From Paracoccaceae bacterium (GTDB lineage: Bacteria > Pseudomonadota > Alphaproteobacteria > Rhodobacterales > Rhodobacteraceae), in contig JAWPMR010000001.1 of NCBI GenBank assembly GCA_033344815.1, forward strand, positions 3,334,136 through 3,398,135: a stretch of 64,000 nt of DNA, in the 5' to 3' direction. Under the pieces are notes generated by a model. It was not told the origin of the DNA. It searched no databases and saw nothing but the letters and a program-made list of their open reading frames with translations. Both the position numbers and the translations under genes were made by a program. Shown here piece by piece: positions 26,671 to 36,144 of the stretch (position 1 is its first letter; each line of letters opens with the position of its first letter).

Positions 26671-28656
26671 TCACATGTCGATGCCGTCGTTGGGATCCAT
26701 CGAGGCTTGGCGGGCAAGCTGGCGGGCTTGTTGATCAAGCTGCCTCAATTGAACGGTCTGATCTTTCGGCGGCTTCTTCAGGTCCGGCTCAAATTCGTTC
26801 TCGATGAGTTTTTCCTTCTCTGTTTCTTGGGTTCGGTCCAACTCAGGTTGCCGACGCTGTTCGTTCGGATCATCGGTGGTCGCGTCTTCTGCCGTCTGCG
26901 TCTCGGGATCAGCGATCTCTGGTGGCCTGGGTGGTGCTATCTGACTCCAGTCATCGTTCGCCGGTGCATCAGTCTTCTGTGCCGTCGCGGGCGGCAGAAC
27001 GCGGGCTTGCAATTGGGCATCCTTGAAGTACCGCGCCTTTTGCGCCCGGATCGGCGATGTTCCCGCCACCATGACAATCTCGTCTGTGGGTGGAAGCTGC
27101 ATCACCTCGCCGGGGGTGAGGAGAGGGCGTGGGGTTTCCTGTCGGCTGACCATCAGATGGCCGAGCCAGGGGGACAGGCGGTGGCCTGCATAGTTCTTCA
27201 TCGCACGCATCTCGGTTGCCGTACCCAAAGCATCGGACACACGCTTTGCCGTCCGCTCGTCATTGGTGGCGAAGCTGACCCGCACATGGCAATTATCGAG
27301 GATCGAGTTGTTGGGCCCATAAGCTTTCTCGATCTGGTTCAAGGATTGTGCGATCAGGAAGCTCTTGATGCCATAACCTGCCATGAATGCCAGTGCGCTT
27401 TCGAAGAAATCGAGCCGTCCCAATGCTGGAAACTCGTCCAGCAACAGGAGGAGGCGGTGACGCCGATCCTTACCCTCGAGATCCTCGGTCAATCGGCGGC
27501 CGATCTGGTTCAAGATCAGGCGGATCAGCGGTTTGGTGCGGTTGATGTCAGACGGTGGCACCACGAGGTATAGTGTGACCGGTTTGGCACTCCCGAACAG
27601 ATCGGCAATCCGCCAATCACAGCGCCGGGTGACGTCTGCCACGACGGGATCGCGGTAGAGACTGAGAAACGACATTGCCGTAGACAGCACACCGGACCGC
27701 TCGTTAGGCGACTTGTTCAGCAGCTCACGCGCGGCACCTGCAACGACGGGATGCGCTCCAGCGTCCCCGAGATGCGCGGTGGTCTTCATTGTCTCAAGCG
27801 TGGTTTCGATGGGATGCTTCGGGTCAGACAGGAATTTCGCGACGGCGGCGAGGGTTTTGTCTGTCTCGGCATAGAGAACATGCAGGATGGTTCCGACCAG
27901 CAGAGCGTGACTGGTCTTTTCCCAGTGATTGCGTTTTTCGAGTGAGCCTTCGGGGTCGACCAGGATGTCGGCAATGTTCTGGACATCGCGCACCTCCCAT
28001 TCGCCCCTGCGCACTTCCAGCAGCGGATTGTAGGCGGACGATTTTGCGTTGGTCGGATCGAACAGCAGAACGCGACCGTGCTTCGCGCGGAAGCCCGATG
28101 TCAGATGCCAGTTCTCGCCTTTGATGTCGTGGACGATTGCTGATCCGGGCCAGGTCAGGAGCGTCGGAATGACGAGGCCGACGCCTTTGCCGGATCGTGT
28201 GGGTGCAAAACACAGCACGTGCTCCGGCCCGTCGTGTCGCAGGTAATCATGGTCACGCTTTCCGAGGATCACTCCATCCGGGTCAAACAGCCCTGCTGTA
28301 CGGATGTCGCTCTCGTCAGCCCAACGGGCCGATCCATATGTGTCGACGTTCTCAGCTTCGCGCGCCCGCAAGACCGACATGAAGATCGCAACGCCAACCG
28401 ACAAAAAACCGCCCGATGCGGCGATCAGGGCACCTTCGATAAAGATCGGTGGCGCGTAGGCGTCATAGGCATACCACCACCAGAAGAAGGCGGGTGGGTA
28501 GTAGATGGGCATTCCGAGCAATTCGAACCACGGCTGCCCCAACTGTGGTTGGAAGCCGAGCCGCAGCGCTGTCCACTGTGTCGCAGCCCAAGTCGTGGTG
28601 AGCACGATTAGACACACGATAAGGATCTGACCCCAGAGGATTTTCGTTGCTGACAT
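26671..28656 (-). CDS. traG: TraG/VirD4 type IV coupling protein
   Basis: This 661-residue inner-membrane ATPase links the relaxosome to the type IV channel. It has N-terminal membrane helices at about 8-27 and 75-95, Walker A PTRSGKGVG near 152-160, Walker B LLLLLDEFPALG near 400, and an ARH-like YLRLILNQI segment. The C-terminus is a hydrophilic Gln/Glu-rich tail. Length and motifs are complete. It follows the relaxase gene by 30 bases, as in other alphaproteobacterial elements of this type. Confidence 0.92.
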   Translation of the reverse strand: MSATKILWGQILIVCLIVLTTTWAATQWTALRLGFQPQLGQPWFELLGMPIYYPPAFFWWWYAYDAYAPPIFIEGALIAASGGFLSVGVAIFMSVLRAREAENVDTYGSARWADESDIRTAGLFDPDGVILGKRDHDYLRHDGPEHVLCFAPTRSGKGVGLVIPTLLTWPGSAIVHDIKGENWHLTSGFRAKHGRVLLFDPTNAKSSAYNPLLEVRRGEWEVRDVQNIADILVDPEGSLEKRNHWEKTSHALLVGTILHVLYAETDKTLAAVAKFLSDPKHPIETTLETMKTTAHLGDAGAHPVVAGAARELLNKSPNERSGVLSTAMSFLSLYRDPVVADVTRRCDWRIADLFGSAKPVTLYLVVPPSDINRTKPLIRLILNQIGRRLTEDLEGKDRRHRLLLLLDEFPALGRLDFFESALAFMAGYGIKSFLIAQSLNQIEKAYGPNNSILDNCHVRVSFATNDERTAKRVSDALGTATEMRAMKNYAGHRLSPWLGHLMVSRQETPRPLLTPGEVMQLPPTDEIVMVAGTSPIRAQKARYFKDAQLQARVLPPATAQKTDAPANDDWSQIAPPRPPEIADPETQTAEDATTDDPNEQRRQPELDRTQETEKEKLIENEFEPDLKKPPKDQTVQLRQLDQQARQLARQASMDPNDGIDM

Positions 28657-28686
28657 GATCTTTCCCTTTCCCGGCAGTGGTCGCCG

Positions 28687-30426
28687 CTAGAACCCGATCC
28701 CCCGGTTGCGCCCAAAGTCCCAATCGACGCCGCCATTGCCGCGGGCGACGCCGCTGATGTGCTTGCCAAGGTGTTTCTCGATGGACGGAGTCCAGGGGAC
28801 GAGTTGAAAGCCGAGCCCGTCATTGATCATGGCAAAGCGCCCTGAAGCGAGCGCGATGCGGCGCTGGTAGGTGCCAGTGACATAGTCCCCGGTCTTTGAG
28901 GGCGTGTGCGGACGACCGATTTCCGTGGAGAGCTTCTCTCTGACGGATTTGAGTTCGCGGTTGCGCAACGTGTTCAGCAGGTCGCGGTTGAAGATCACGC
29001 GCTGCCCCTGACGTTTCGCCAACCCTTCCGCGATCAGATGATCGGCGCGGCGTTCGAGCGCGTCGTGCACATTTGCGCCGAACCCGCCTTCACCGAGGGG
29101 CATTGGCTCGCGGGCAATGGCGTGCCGGTCGAGCCAAGTTGCGCCCGATGCCATCACCTGCCGCTCGATTGGCAAATCGGACCTGACTGCGAGGGCGACG
29201 CGGCGGCGGCCCTTCGCATCGTCGAATTTCCGCAACTCTACAATCGACCCCGGCGGGCTGTCTCCGGCCGCGTCGATATGGGGCAAGCGGATGTGATGCG
29301 TCCTGCCATCCAAGCCATCGACCACGGCATAGGCTGTGCCCTTCAATTCATCGTCGAGGCCGCGATCGACGAGCCTGCCGATAATGGGATCGTCCAGGTT
29401 TTCTCCGGCCAGAACATAGCTCGCTGCGCTGCGTTCAATAGCGCGCTCCGAAAGGCCTCGATGGATGCGTTTGATAATATCGCCGCGCGCGCCAAGCTCC
29501 CGTAAGGTGGTCTCGGCACTCTCGTCCATCACCCATTGGCCTGGCCCGATCTGATCGGCGAGACCGAGGGATTCCAGCTTGCGTAGGCGCCCGATTTTCA
29601 GCGCGTGATGGTTGTCTGGCTGGCTTCCCGGCCGCGGCGCGAGATCGATGATGCCGTTTCGGCCACCCTCTTTGGCAAGCTGGCGATCAAGGCTCGTCCA
29701 GCGGTCGCTATCAATCTGACGCTCCAGCGTGTTGTGAATGTCGCGATCAGTTCTAAGCCCAAGTTCCTGCGTGATCAGATCCTGCGCTCGGGCGCGCATC
29801 CCGTCACTGATGTAGTCGCGCGCGATCACGAGGTCACCGCAGTCATCGGCTCGACCTCTGGCGATCACATGGATGTGTGGATGTTCCGTGTTCCAGTGAT
29901 CGACACCGGCCCAGTCCAGCTTCGTGCCCAGATCCGTTTCAGCCTGATGCATCAGATCGCGGGTGAAGGATTTTAGGTCCGTCATCTCGACGGCGTCTTC
30001 GGGCGAGACGATGAAGCGGAAATGATGTCGGTCGCCCTCACATCGTTTGGCAAACTCCTTTGCGTCTGTCTCGTCCGCCTCAGGTCCGAACAGCTGTGCC
30101 TTTTCTCCGTCGCGCGTGACGCCGTCGCGTTGGAGGTAGGACAGGTGGGTGGCAAGTGGGGCACTGCGCTGCCCATTCCGGACGACCCGCGTCTTGATGA
30201 CAGCGACACGGGACCGTGGGCTGAGCCGACGAATCGCCTGCACGCTGGCGCGCTTGCCGCGACCAAAATGGGATCGACTGCCGGACGTGATCTTGCCGGA
30301 ACGCGAGACCTTGCCCCCCGCGCGCTGTGTCGCCGCAAGAGCTTGCGAAATGAAGGGCCGCGCACGTTGGCTGGATGATGAGCGAATGCGGCCAGGACGG
30401 ATGTGGAAGGTGTCGTCATCGCTCAT
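28687..30426 (-). CDS. VirD2-type relaxase with DUF3363 C-terminal domain
   Basis: This 579-residue protein starts at 30426 after a GCAGGAG ribosome binding site. A basic N-terminal ~80 residues is followed by the relaxase domain. The three-His metal motif is HPHIHVIARG at 182-191, and RFIVSPEDA lies near 137-145. The C-terminal half matches DUF3363 (for example GSIVELRKFDDAKGRRRVALAVRSD). It should nick oriT and lead the strand through TraG. The 244 bases upstream of its start are gene-free and are the likely oriT. Confidence 0.88.
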   Translation of the reverse strand: MSDDDTFHIRPGRIRSSSSQRARPFISQALAATQRAGGKVSRSGKITSGSRSHFGRGKRASVQAIRRLSPRSRVAVIKTRVVRNGQRSAPLATHLSYLQRDGVTRDGEKAQLFGPEADETDAKEFAKRCEGDRHHFRFIVSPEDAVEMTDLKSFTRDLMHQAETDLGTKLDWAGVDHWNTEHPHIHVIARGRADDCGDLVIARDYISDGMRARAQDLITQELGLRTDRDIHNTLERQIDSDRWTSLDRQLAKEGGRNGIIDLAPRPGSQPDNHHALKIGRLRKLESLGLADQIGPGQWVMDESAETTLRELGARGDIIKRIHRGLSERAIERSAASYVLAGENLDDPIIGRLVDRGLDDELKGTAYAVVDGLDGRTHHIRLPHIDAAGDSPPGSIVELRKFDDAKGRRRVALAVRSDLPIERQVMASGATWLDRHAIAREPMPLGEGGFGANVHDALERRADHLIAEGLAKRQGQRVIFNRDLLNTLRNRELKSVREKLSTEIGRPHTPSKTGDYVTGTYQRRIALASGRFAMINDGLGFQLVPWTPSIEKHLGKHISGVARGNGGVDWDFGRNRGIGF

Positions 30427-30670
30427 TGCGCCACTCCTGCACATCGCGTTAACGCTCTGAAACGATTGCAGAACAGGTCAGGTTGCAGCCTGTGCCGAGG
30501 TTGCGCACCTCGCAAAATTGCTCTGTAAGGCCCTGAAATCACTCCCCACAACCGAGGCGCACATCGCGCCCTTTTATCTCGCCATCCCCTTCCTGTGTCG
30601 TCTGTTGCACACCCTTTGATACGCAAGACTGCGCAGCAGGCCTCAGCGGTACGATTTCGCCAAATACCCA
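30427..30670. other. Candidate origin of transfer upstream of the relaxase
   Basis: This gene-free 244-base stretch lies between the relaxase and the transglycosylase. A hairpin with arms CGAGGT (30496-30501) and ACCTCG (30507-30512) around TGCGC is followed by an AT-rich CAAAATTGCTCTG. An inverted repeat next to an AT-rich string beside a VirD2-type relaxase gene is the expected oriT layout. The nic site is not identified. Confidence 0.4.
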
Positions 30671-31429
30671 TCATTGCGAGGGGGCCAAGCGAGATGGTGA
30701 GACGAACATCCCGTCCGGACGATCCGTTGACGGGGCAAGGGCATTCGTTTCCGAGGAACTCGGAGCGGCGTCAGGTTGTCGGTGCATCTGCGGTTGAACT
30801 GTGGTCGGCGCGCGATCTGCGGGCGTTACAAAAAGTGCTGCGTCACGCCAATCCGTCGGTCGTACTGCAGTATGATGGTTGTCCGGCGGAGACTCTGATC
30901 CGATCATCGGCGCGAGCATCGCGACATAGGCACGTGTTTCGCGCGGCAATGGACGCCCCGTTTCGAGATGCTCCGCATACCGACGAGGACCCGCGTTGTA
31001 AGCGGCGAGAAAGCCCGGCGCGCCGAAGAGATTGTACATCTCGCGCAGATAGGCGGTGCCGCCGAGGATGTTATCGCGGGGTTCAAACGGGTCGTTGCCA
31101 AGACGATGACGCAGGCGCAAGTCAGCCCAGGTTCCGGGCATGATCTGCATCAGTCCCATCGCCCCGGCGGTGGAGACCGCTGTCACACGGCCCGCACTTT
31201 CAACCCGTATCACCGCGCTGATCCAGTGCTCCGGAATGCCGAACCTTTGCGAAGCTTCGGCAATATAGGCGGCATAGGGGTTCACGGAAGAACGCTCTAG
31301 GGCGACACTCTGGGCATGCGTCGGTATCGGCGCGGCAGCACCGGCAAGCAGTCCTGAAAGTAGGAAAAGGGACATAATTTGGGTGGCTGATTGCCACATG
31401 GAGGTTCGGTTGGGGTGCGGGTTGTCCAT
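30671..31429 (-). CDS. Conjugation-type lytic transglycosylase (SLT domain)
   Basis: This 252-residue protein has an N-terminal signal-anchor (about 12-38), then an SLT domain (50-185) with the catalytic Glu77 in IRVESAG and the GLMQIMPGTW and YNAGPRR motifs. A disordered Pro/Thr-rich tail follows. VirB1-like enzymes open peptidoglycan for the mating channel. The start at 31429 lies four bases after the DUF736 stop, indicating coupling; a longer reading would run into that gene. Confidence 0.85.
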   Translation of the reverse strand: MDNPHPNRTSMWQSATQIMSLFLLSGLLAGAAAPIPTHAQSVALERSSVNPYAAYIAEASQRFGIPEHWISAVIRVESAGRVTAVSTAGAMGLMQIMPGTWADLRLRHRLGNDPFEPRDNILGGTAYLREMYNLFGAPGFLAAYNAGPRRYAEHLETGRPLPRETRAYVAMLAPMIGSESPPDNHHTAVRPTDWRDAALFVTPADRAPTTVQPQMHRQPDAAPSSSETNALAPSTDRPDGMFVSPSRLAPSQ

Positions 31430-31433
31430 CGGT

Positions 31434-31772
31434 TCAGGACCGCTCGCGGCGCTTCGGGGCCCGGTTCCAAGTGAGCAGATAAAGCTCATTATCCTGCACC
31501 GAGTGAAACAGGTTTGCGTTAATCGGATGCGGCAAGGCCGGATCGTCGATCAGCACCGAGACATAGGCCCCGGCTTTCTCGCCGGTGCGTTTCCAGCCCG
31601 CTCCGACTTCCAGGCTCTGATCGTCGGTGCCGATATGCACGCGATAGTCGGGCGCATTCTCGGTATCGTTGTGATCGGCCGGAGTGAGCGTCAGTTCGAC
31701 ATCAAGGGTGAGCGTTTTTATCCAACCGTGATAGCCGTCTTTGGTGCGCGTGAATTGTCCGATATGTGCCAT
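31434..31772 (-). CDS. DUF736 protein (copy A)
   Basis: This 112-residue protein matches DUF736, a small beta-rich family common in alphaproteobacterial plasmids and integrative elements. Hallmarks are the MAHIGQFTRTKDGYHGWIKTL opening pattern, a central DYRVHIG and the late NANLFHSVQDNELYLLTWNR. Function is unproven. A strong AAAGGAG precedes the start. A second DUF736 gene lies at 36145-36468 and is clearly diverged, so both copies may be kept for different roles. Confidence 0.85.
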   Translation of the reverse strand: MAHIGQFTRTKDGYHGWIKTLTLDVELTLTPADHNDTENAPDYRVHIGTDDQSLEVGAGWKRTGEKAGAYVSVLIDDPALPHPINANLFHSVQDNELYLLTWNRAPKRRERS

Positions 31773-31784
31773 GGGGATCTCCTT

Positions 31785-32366
31785 TCAGGGGGTGTTGGGG
31801 ATTGTGACTACGGCGTCGCCGATCACATCGGACGCCGGGGATAGATGCTTCGTGGCACGCTGATCCGCCGCCCAAATCAGGCTTGCTTCTGCGAGGATCG
31901 CGCTGCGGGGGACCGGTCCGAAATACCGACCGTCGAGACTGTTTTCGACATCCAGGTTCATCAGGAAGATTTCGTCGGATGTAATGCGGCGGCAGCCTTG
32001 CCAGATGGGCATTGGGCGACCGTGACTGTCGATCTGCTGCGCCTCTCCCAAAGCGATTCCATCGACGGTGATGCTGCTACCGATCCGGCAAACGATCTGT
32101 CCCGGAAGACCGGCCACATGCTTGAGAAGGGGGATGTCTGGTGGCAGATAGCCCCGTTCGGCGATGAATGCGGCGATCGGGTCGGGCGGGGCGACGGCGA
32201 CGAGAACGCGCGGACTAAGATGGTCGATCGATTGCAAGCGGTAGAGGCCCATTGGAACCGAGGAACTGGCATTCCAGAGGAGCACTGGCGGCAAGTCGAC
32301 GGCAGTCGAAAGAGCAATCGCACTGACTGTGATGGATGCGATGCCTGCCCAGATACGGGGCGTCAT
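31785..32366 (-). CDS. traF: TraF-type S26 signal peptidase
   Basis: This 193-residue protein has an N-terminal membrane segment (about 5-22). The S26 catalytic Ser36 is in SSVPMGLY and Lys82 in PLLKHVAG, and the late GRYFGPVP box is conserved. In RP4-type systems TraF matures and cyclises the pilin TrbC. Here no trbC is present in the window, so its substrate is uncertain. It overlaps the DUF2840 gene by four bases. Confidence 0.88.
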   Translation of the reverse strand: MTPRIWAGIASITVSAIALSTAVDLPPVLLWNASSSVPMGLYRLQSIDHLSPRVLVAVAPPDPIAAFIAERGYLPPDIPLLKHVAGLPGQIVCRIGSSITVDGIALGEAQQIDSHGRPMPIWQGCRRITSDEIFLMNLDVENSLDGRYFGPVPRSAILAEASLIWAADQRATKHLSPASDVIGDAVVTIPNTP

Positions 32367-32884
32367 TGCCCCGCCCTCCGACGCTTAAGGCAGGCGGAAT
32401 GGCGGTCAGGTGTATAGGCCCGCGGCGTTTGACCCGCCGCGATCCGGTTGTGGACATGACGCCAATAATCCTGCGCGACGTCTGCGGGATCGATGCCAAG
32501 TGCGTCGATGGCGTCGGTTGCTTGCAGCACCTGCTGGACTTTTGGCCAGCCCGTCAGCCGTAGGAGGTTTTCACCGCCCGGTCGCACACAGGGCAGCGTC
32601 TGGTGGGGTTCGCTGGGATGGACAGCGCGCAGGATGTCGATGCGCGACAGGACCGTTCCATAGTCATTCGACCGCCACCGGACCAAGGCGAAGACGCTGC
32701 CTGGCATAAAGCTGACGACACGGCGATGACGATCCAGGATCTGTTCTTTCGCAACGTGACCGAAGCGGATCCAGTATTCAATCCTGCCTTCGACCCAGAT
32801 CAAATCGACATGCGTCAGCGCATGAGTCTGCCGGTCAATGTTTTTTCCGGTGACGGCTTTGGTTCGATGGTGCTCAATGCTCAT
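32363..32884 (-). CDS. DUF2840 protein
   Basis: This 173-residue soluble protein matches DUF2840, almost always encoded next to traF in this element family. Visible family features are LTHVDLIWVEGRIEYWIRFG near the start and ALVRWRSNDYGTV in the middle. The start at 32884 follows GGAGG closely. It overlaps repA by 11 bases upstream and traF by four downstream. Function is unknown. Confidence 0.8.
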   Translation of the reverse strand: MSIEHHRTKAVTGKNIDRQTHALTHVDLIWVEGRIEYWIRFGHVAKEQILDRHRRVVSFMPGSVFALVRWRSNDYGTVLSRIDILRAVHPSEPHQTLPCVRPGGENLLRLTGWPKVQQVLQATDAIDALGIDPADVAQDYWRHVHNRIAAGQTPRAYTPDRHSACLKRRRAGQ

Positions 32885-33938
32885 CGCGGGCCTCCGCGAT
32901 GCTGATGTCACGCGCCTGAACGTCTTTGTCCCCAACGCGACGGGCCCGACTACCAAAGTTAGAATCTGTGTTAGATTCTAAGTTAAGGGCTGCGTTTTCC
33001 GACTGTTCGCATTGGGTTAACGCGGATTTCGGTTCCCGATAGCACGAGTCACCGGTTCCTGATGGCACGACATTGGGGGTTCCCGATAGCACGAGGCCAC
33101 CCACTGGTTGTCCACAGACAACTGGTGCGAATGCGAGCAGCAATTGTCGACGGGGGCCATTCTCAATCCACAAACGGTATCCGGGTAGGGGCTGGCGATG
33201 GACGATGCCGCGCAACTCGAACGCAAAACGTTTGAACGGTGAGAGGCTGCCGGATTTCAGATAAAGATGGCGAAACTCGAACCGCCAGCCGTTGCGTTGG
33301 CGACCACCGTGCTTGCGCACGATGCGGTACAGCCATCGGTCATAGCCACCGGTAAGGTCAAAATAGGCGCGGTCGATGGTCAGGATCAGCGCGTTATCAA
33401 GGACGGCGTTGTAGAACCAGTCCGGCACGATCATCTCGATGCCGGCTGGTCGGCCCTGCGGATCGACACGCTCGACCCATTCGTTGATCCACGAGAAGCG
33501 GTGCCGCCGTCCTTCGCTTGCTTGGCGGATGCTCGTTGCGATTGTTGTGGATTGCAGGCGGTCCAAGGCGGCCTTCAGGCGCTGATAATCGCGCGCACTC
33601 ACACCCCGTCCGATGAAGGTCAAGATTTCGTAAGGCGTCGCGGCCATCAAGCGGGAGGTGCGCAAGCCGGCGTCACGGGCGTCGACGATCTGGCTTGCGG
33701 CCCAGATCAGGATATCGGCGTCCCAGATGGTCGCCATGCCGTGCTCGGCGACAGCCTCGACGCGGATGACGACCCCCGCCACCGCGTAGTCAATGGGCTG
33801 GGTGCGCCGCGATTTTGCGAGGCTGAAAAACGGATAGGCCATCAGGTCCTGCGCGTCGCGCAGGGCGAGAGCGGTACCATGAGCCCGAAACAGCTCCAAC
33901 TGACCGCGTTCTGATGGGATGGGGGTTCGCTTTGTCAT
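32874..33938 (-). CDS. repA: Replication initiator protein RepA
   Basis: The ~354-residue protein matches the RepA family (RPA/TrfA-like winged-helix initiator) of alphaproteobacterial plasmids and integrative elements. Blocks include QLELFRAHGTALALRDAQDLM, SRLMATPYEILTFIGRG-type sequence and GYDRWLYRIVRKHGGRQ. The C-terminal ~100 residues are low-complexity. Its presence means the element can probably replicate, or once did. The ATG at 33938 was chosen; GTG one codon earlier is equivalent. Confidence 0.82.
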   Translation of the reverse strand: MTKRTPIPSERGQLELFRAHGTALALRDAQDLMAYPFFSLAKSRRTQPIDYAVAGVVIRVEAVAEHGMATIWDADILIWAASQIVDARDAGLRTSRLMAATPYEILTFIGRGVSARDYQRLKAALDRLQSTTIATSIRQASEGRRHRFSWINEWVERVDPQGRPAGIEMIVPDWFYNAVLDNALILTIDRAYFDLTGGYDRWLYRIVRKHGGRQRNGWRFEFRHLYLKSGSLSPFKRFAFELRGIVHRQPLPGYRLWIENGPRRQLLLAFAPVVCGQPVGGLVLSGTPNVVPSGTGDSCYREPKSALTQCEQSENAALNLESNTDSNFGSRARRVGDKDVQARDISIAEARDEH

Positions 33939-33959
33939 CACAGGCAACTGCTGGAGAGA

Positions 33960-34244
33960 TCAGCGAGACCGGCCGCCGGAGCGGGCCTGCTGCGCGACCG
34001 GATCATGATGCTTGGCTGGAAGAACGGATCCGCGGGGATCAGACGTCGATGTGACGGCACCGCGATTTGCCCAGGCTTGCAGGTCGTCAATGGAATAGAC
34101 GACCCGACCACCCAGTTTATGGTAGGCAGGACCGGTTCCGTAGGTGCGGTGCTTTTCCAGTGTGCGGCCGGACAGGCTCAGAAAGCGTGCTGCTTCGGGC
34201 GTGCGCAGGTAGCGCGGCGGCAAGTCGGTTGTATTTGCGGGCAT
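33960..34244 (-). CDS. AlpA-type helix-turn-helix DNA-binding protein
   Basis: This 94-residue protein has a MerR/excisionase-like winged HTH: PRYLRTPEAARFLSLSGRTLEKHRTYGTGPAYHKLGGRVVYSIDDLQAW. Such proteins precede repA in this element class and may act as excisionase or transcriptional regulator. The start at 34244 follows GGAGG by six bases; a longer reading is not supported. It lies 21 bases upstream of repA. Confidence 0.85.
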   Translation of the reverse strand: MPANTTDLPPRYLRTPEAARFLSLSGRTLEKHRTYGTGPAYHKLGGRVVYSIDDLQAWANRGAVTSTSDPRGSVLPAKHHDPVAQQARSGGRSR

Positions 34245-34430
34245 GATCGGGCCTCCGTGGGTTCCAATGCAGCCACCTGAGAGGGGCGGCGGATTGCGGC
34301 CACGATGGCGAAGAAGAACCGGAAAGGGGGATGGGGAAGTAACGGGTGCCAAAATCGCACCCCTTTGACCCAGTCGCAGGGCCAGCGGCGTAGATCATCG
34401 GGAGGGATGAACAGTTGGGATGTTCGTGAG

Positions 34431-35202
34431 TTACTTCCGGCGGCGCTGACGCAATAGGCTGCGATATCCGCCGTCGATCATGGCGCGGCCGTCTCGGACG
34501 AGGCTGATCGTGCTGTCCCGTAGCGCCGAAGTCTTCCAGATTTCGGAGGCAATGCGGGATTTGCCGAAGAGAACTTTGCCGATGTCGCGGTAGCTTGCGC
34601 CATCGATGTGCCCGTCAATTGCCTGCAGCATCCGGCGCAACCTTTGACGACGCTGCGCAGTCAGTCGTCCATTGGATGCTGAAGGACGACCCTGCAGCAT
34701 GCGCCAGAGGCGCAGGGCTGCTTCGATGCGATCCAAACCGGCATCATTGAGCGGGATGACCGCAACGAGGGGCGTGTCGGGCCCCGCGCCATCAATGAAC
34801 AGAACGCGCAGCGCTCCGAGGTCATCGGACACAGTCACACTCGTTCCCTCCAGATCGCGCACGGTGGTGTCCGGTTCGACCGACGGGAAATCGACGGGTT
34901 GAAGATCTGGGATTGGTGATCTGGACGAAAGGATGACCGTGCCCGGGTCTATCTCAGGCTGCCAATAGACAACCGCCTGCAGCGCAGTCCGCTGGGGATC
35001 GATCGGGAAATCGCAACCCCCAGGACCGACGCACAAGATGCGTCAGGTCACGGGGGTCCTCTTTCCTCTCAATGGCGCGGGCATAATCGTGCTGGTAGTC
35101 CGTATTTCGACGCAACCATTCCCAGGCGAGGTCTGGTGCCGACAGGGATTCGACATAGTCGTATTCTGATGCCGAGCGCCAACGCGATGGGTCTGGGGGC
35201 AT
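34431..35202 (-). pseudogene. DUF6499-DUF2285 regulator gene broken by a one-base frameshift
   Basis: The normal product is a single ~255-residue protein with an N-terminal DUF6499 part and a C-terminal DUF2285 (RovC-like DNA-binding) part. Here the DUF6499 part is read in one frame from 35202 (MPPDPSRWRSASEYDYVE...THLVRRSWGLRFP) and stops at 34954. The continuation FPIDPQRTALQAVVYWQPEIDPGT lies in the next frame and runs to 34431. Removing one base, the G after TTTCCC near 35010, would join LRFP to IDPQ seamlessly. Either the gene is dead, translation frameshifts, or the base is an assembly error. Confidence 0.7.
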
Positions 35203-35314
35203 TTCAATCCTCCCGACGTGTGCATTGGTTCGATCGGGTGAGTTTCAATCAGAAGGGGAGTCGAAGCAAGTCAGCCCATCCACTGCTCATGGGCAATGGC
35301 AGTATCCTGCCGGG

Positions 35315-35578
35315 TCAATGTGTTGAACCGCCCAAAAGCTGCCGATAGCCATGCTCGGTCATCCATTGCGCGCGCGCCAGATGGCTATCGTGGATGCGGC
35401 GCGCGCGGTCTGGATCGGACGACGGATCAAGGGAAAAGAGGACGGACACGACCTCTTGCCAATCGGCACTATCGGCATAAGCATCCAGCAGACGCATGTA
35501 GAGTTTGACATGCGTCCGGTCGTAATCGGTCAGGACCGCACTTTCGGGCGGTGCATCAAGGAAGTCTGTGTTCGTCAA
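35315..35578 (-). CDS. Small DUF2285-like DNA-binding protein
   Basis: This 87-residue helical protein is of a type found beside the DUF2285 regulator in alphaproteobacterial integrative elements. It contains HVKLYMRLLDAYADSADWQEVVSVLF and ends DSHLARAQWMTEHGYRQLL. The DWQEV..VLF segment has the shape of a helix-turn-helix. Probably a transcription factor of the element. The gap upstream to 35700 holds no gene. Confidence 0.65.
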   Translation of the reverse strand: MTNTDFLDAPPESAVLTDYDRTHVKLYMRLLDAYADSADWQEVVSVLFSLDPSSDPDRARRIHDSHLARAQWMTEHGYRQLLGGSTH

Positions 35579-35699
35579 GTTGCCCCCTTGGTCGGCACGT
35601 TACTGCCGATTGAAGCGTCTGTTAACCATTTCCATCTTTCGCACGCCCGAAACTCCAGCCGCCATGCAATGACGCAGACAACTGGCTGAGCCATCTTTT

Positions 35700-35954
35700 C
35701 TAACGGGCTGCGTTGCCCACCTCATCGGACTCGTTAATCAACACACCTTCGCCTTGGGCGGTCGTCAGAAAAACGATGCCGACGGCTTCAAGAGCGCGGC
35801 GAACCTGATCATCGGTCGACTCGTAGACACGCTTGCCGTGGCGCGACTCGAGGCGTTTCAACGCGGTCAATGAGACCAGGGCCCGTTCAGCGAGCGTTTC
35901 CTGCGTCCAACCAAGTAACGCGCGCGCGGCCCGTGCTTGTCGGGCGGTGATCAT
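35700..35954 (-). CDS. XRE-family helix-turn-helix regulator
   Basis: This 84-residue protein consists of one HTH_3 domain (ARQARAARALLGWTQETLAERALVSLTALKRLES) and a short C-terminal extension. It is probably a repressor of element genes. It stands alone between the DUF2285-like gene and the second DUF736 gene. The spacing of about 190 bases upstream leaves room for its own promoter. Confidence 0.85.
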   Translation of the reverse strand: MITARQARAARALLGWTQETLAERALVSLTALKRLESRHGKRVYESTDDQVRRALEAVGIVFLTTAQGEGVLINESDEVGNAAR

Positions 35955-36144
35955 GCATGATCACCTCCACGGACACATCTGCGCACGCCAGAACTACGAC
36001 TATAATAGTCGCTCATTGCGCTGATGGCGAGTGATTATCTGTTTTTGGGCAGGCGTTTGGCGGAAATCGCGCAATCCGATTCGGTCGGGTTTGGGTGCGC
36101 ATGTACCCGCCCGGAGCGTCCGGGCGGGGTGGTGCCGGAGTGGC

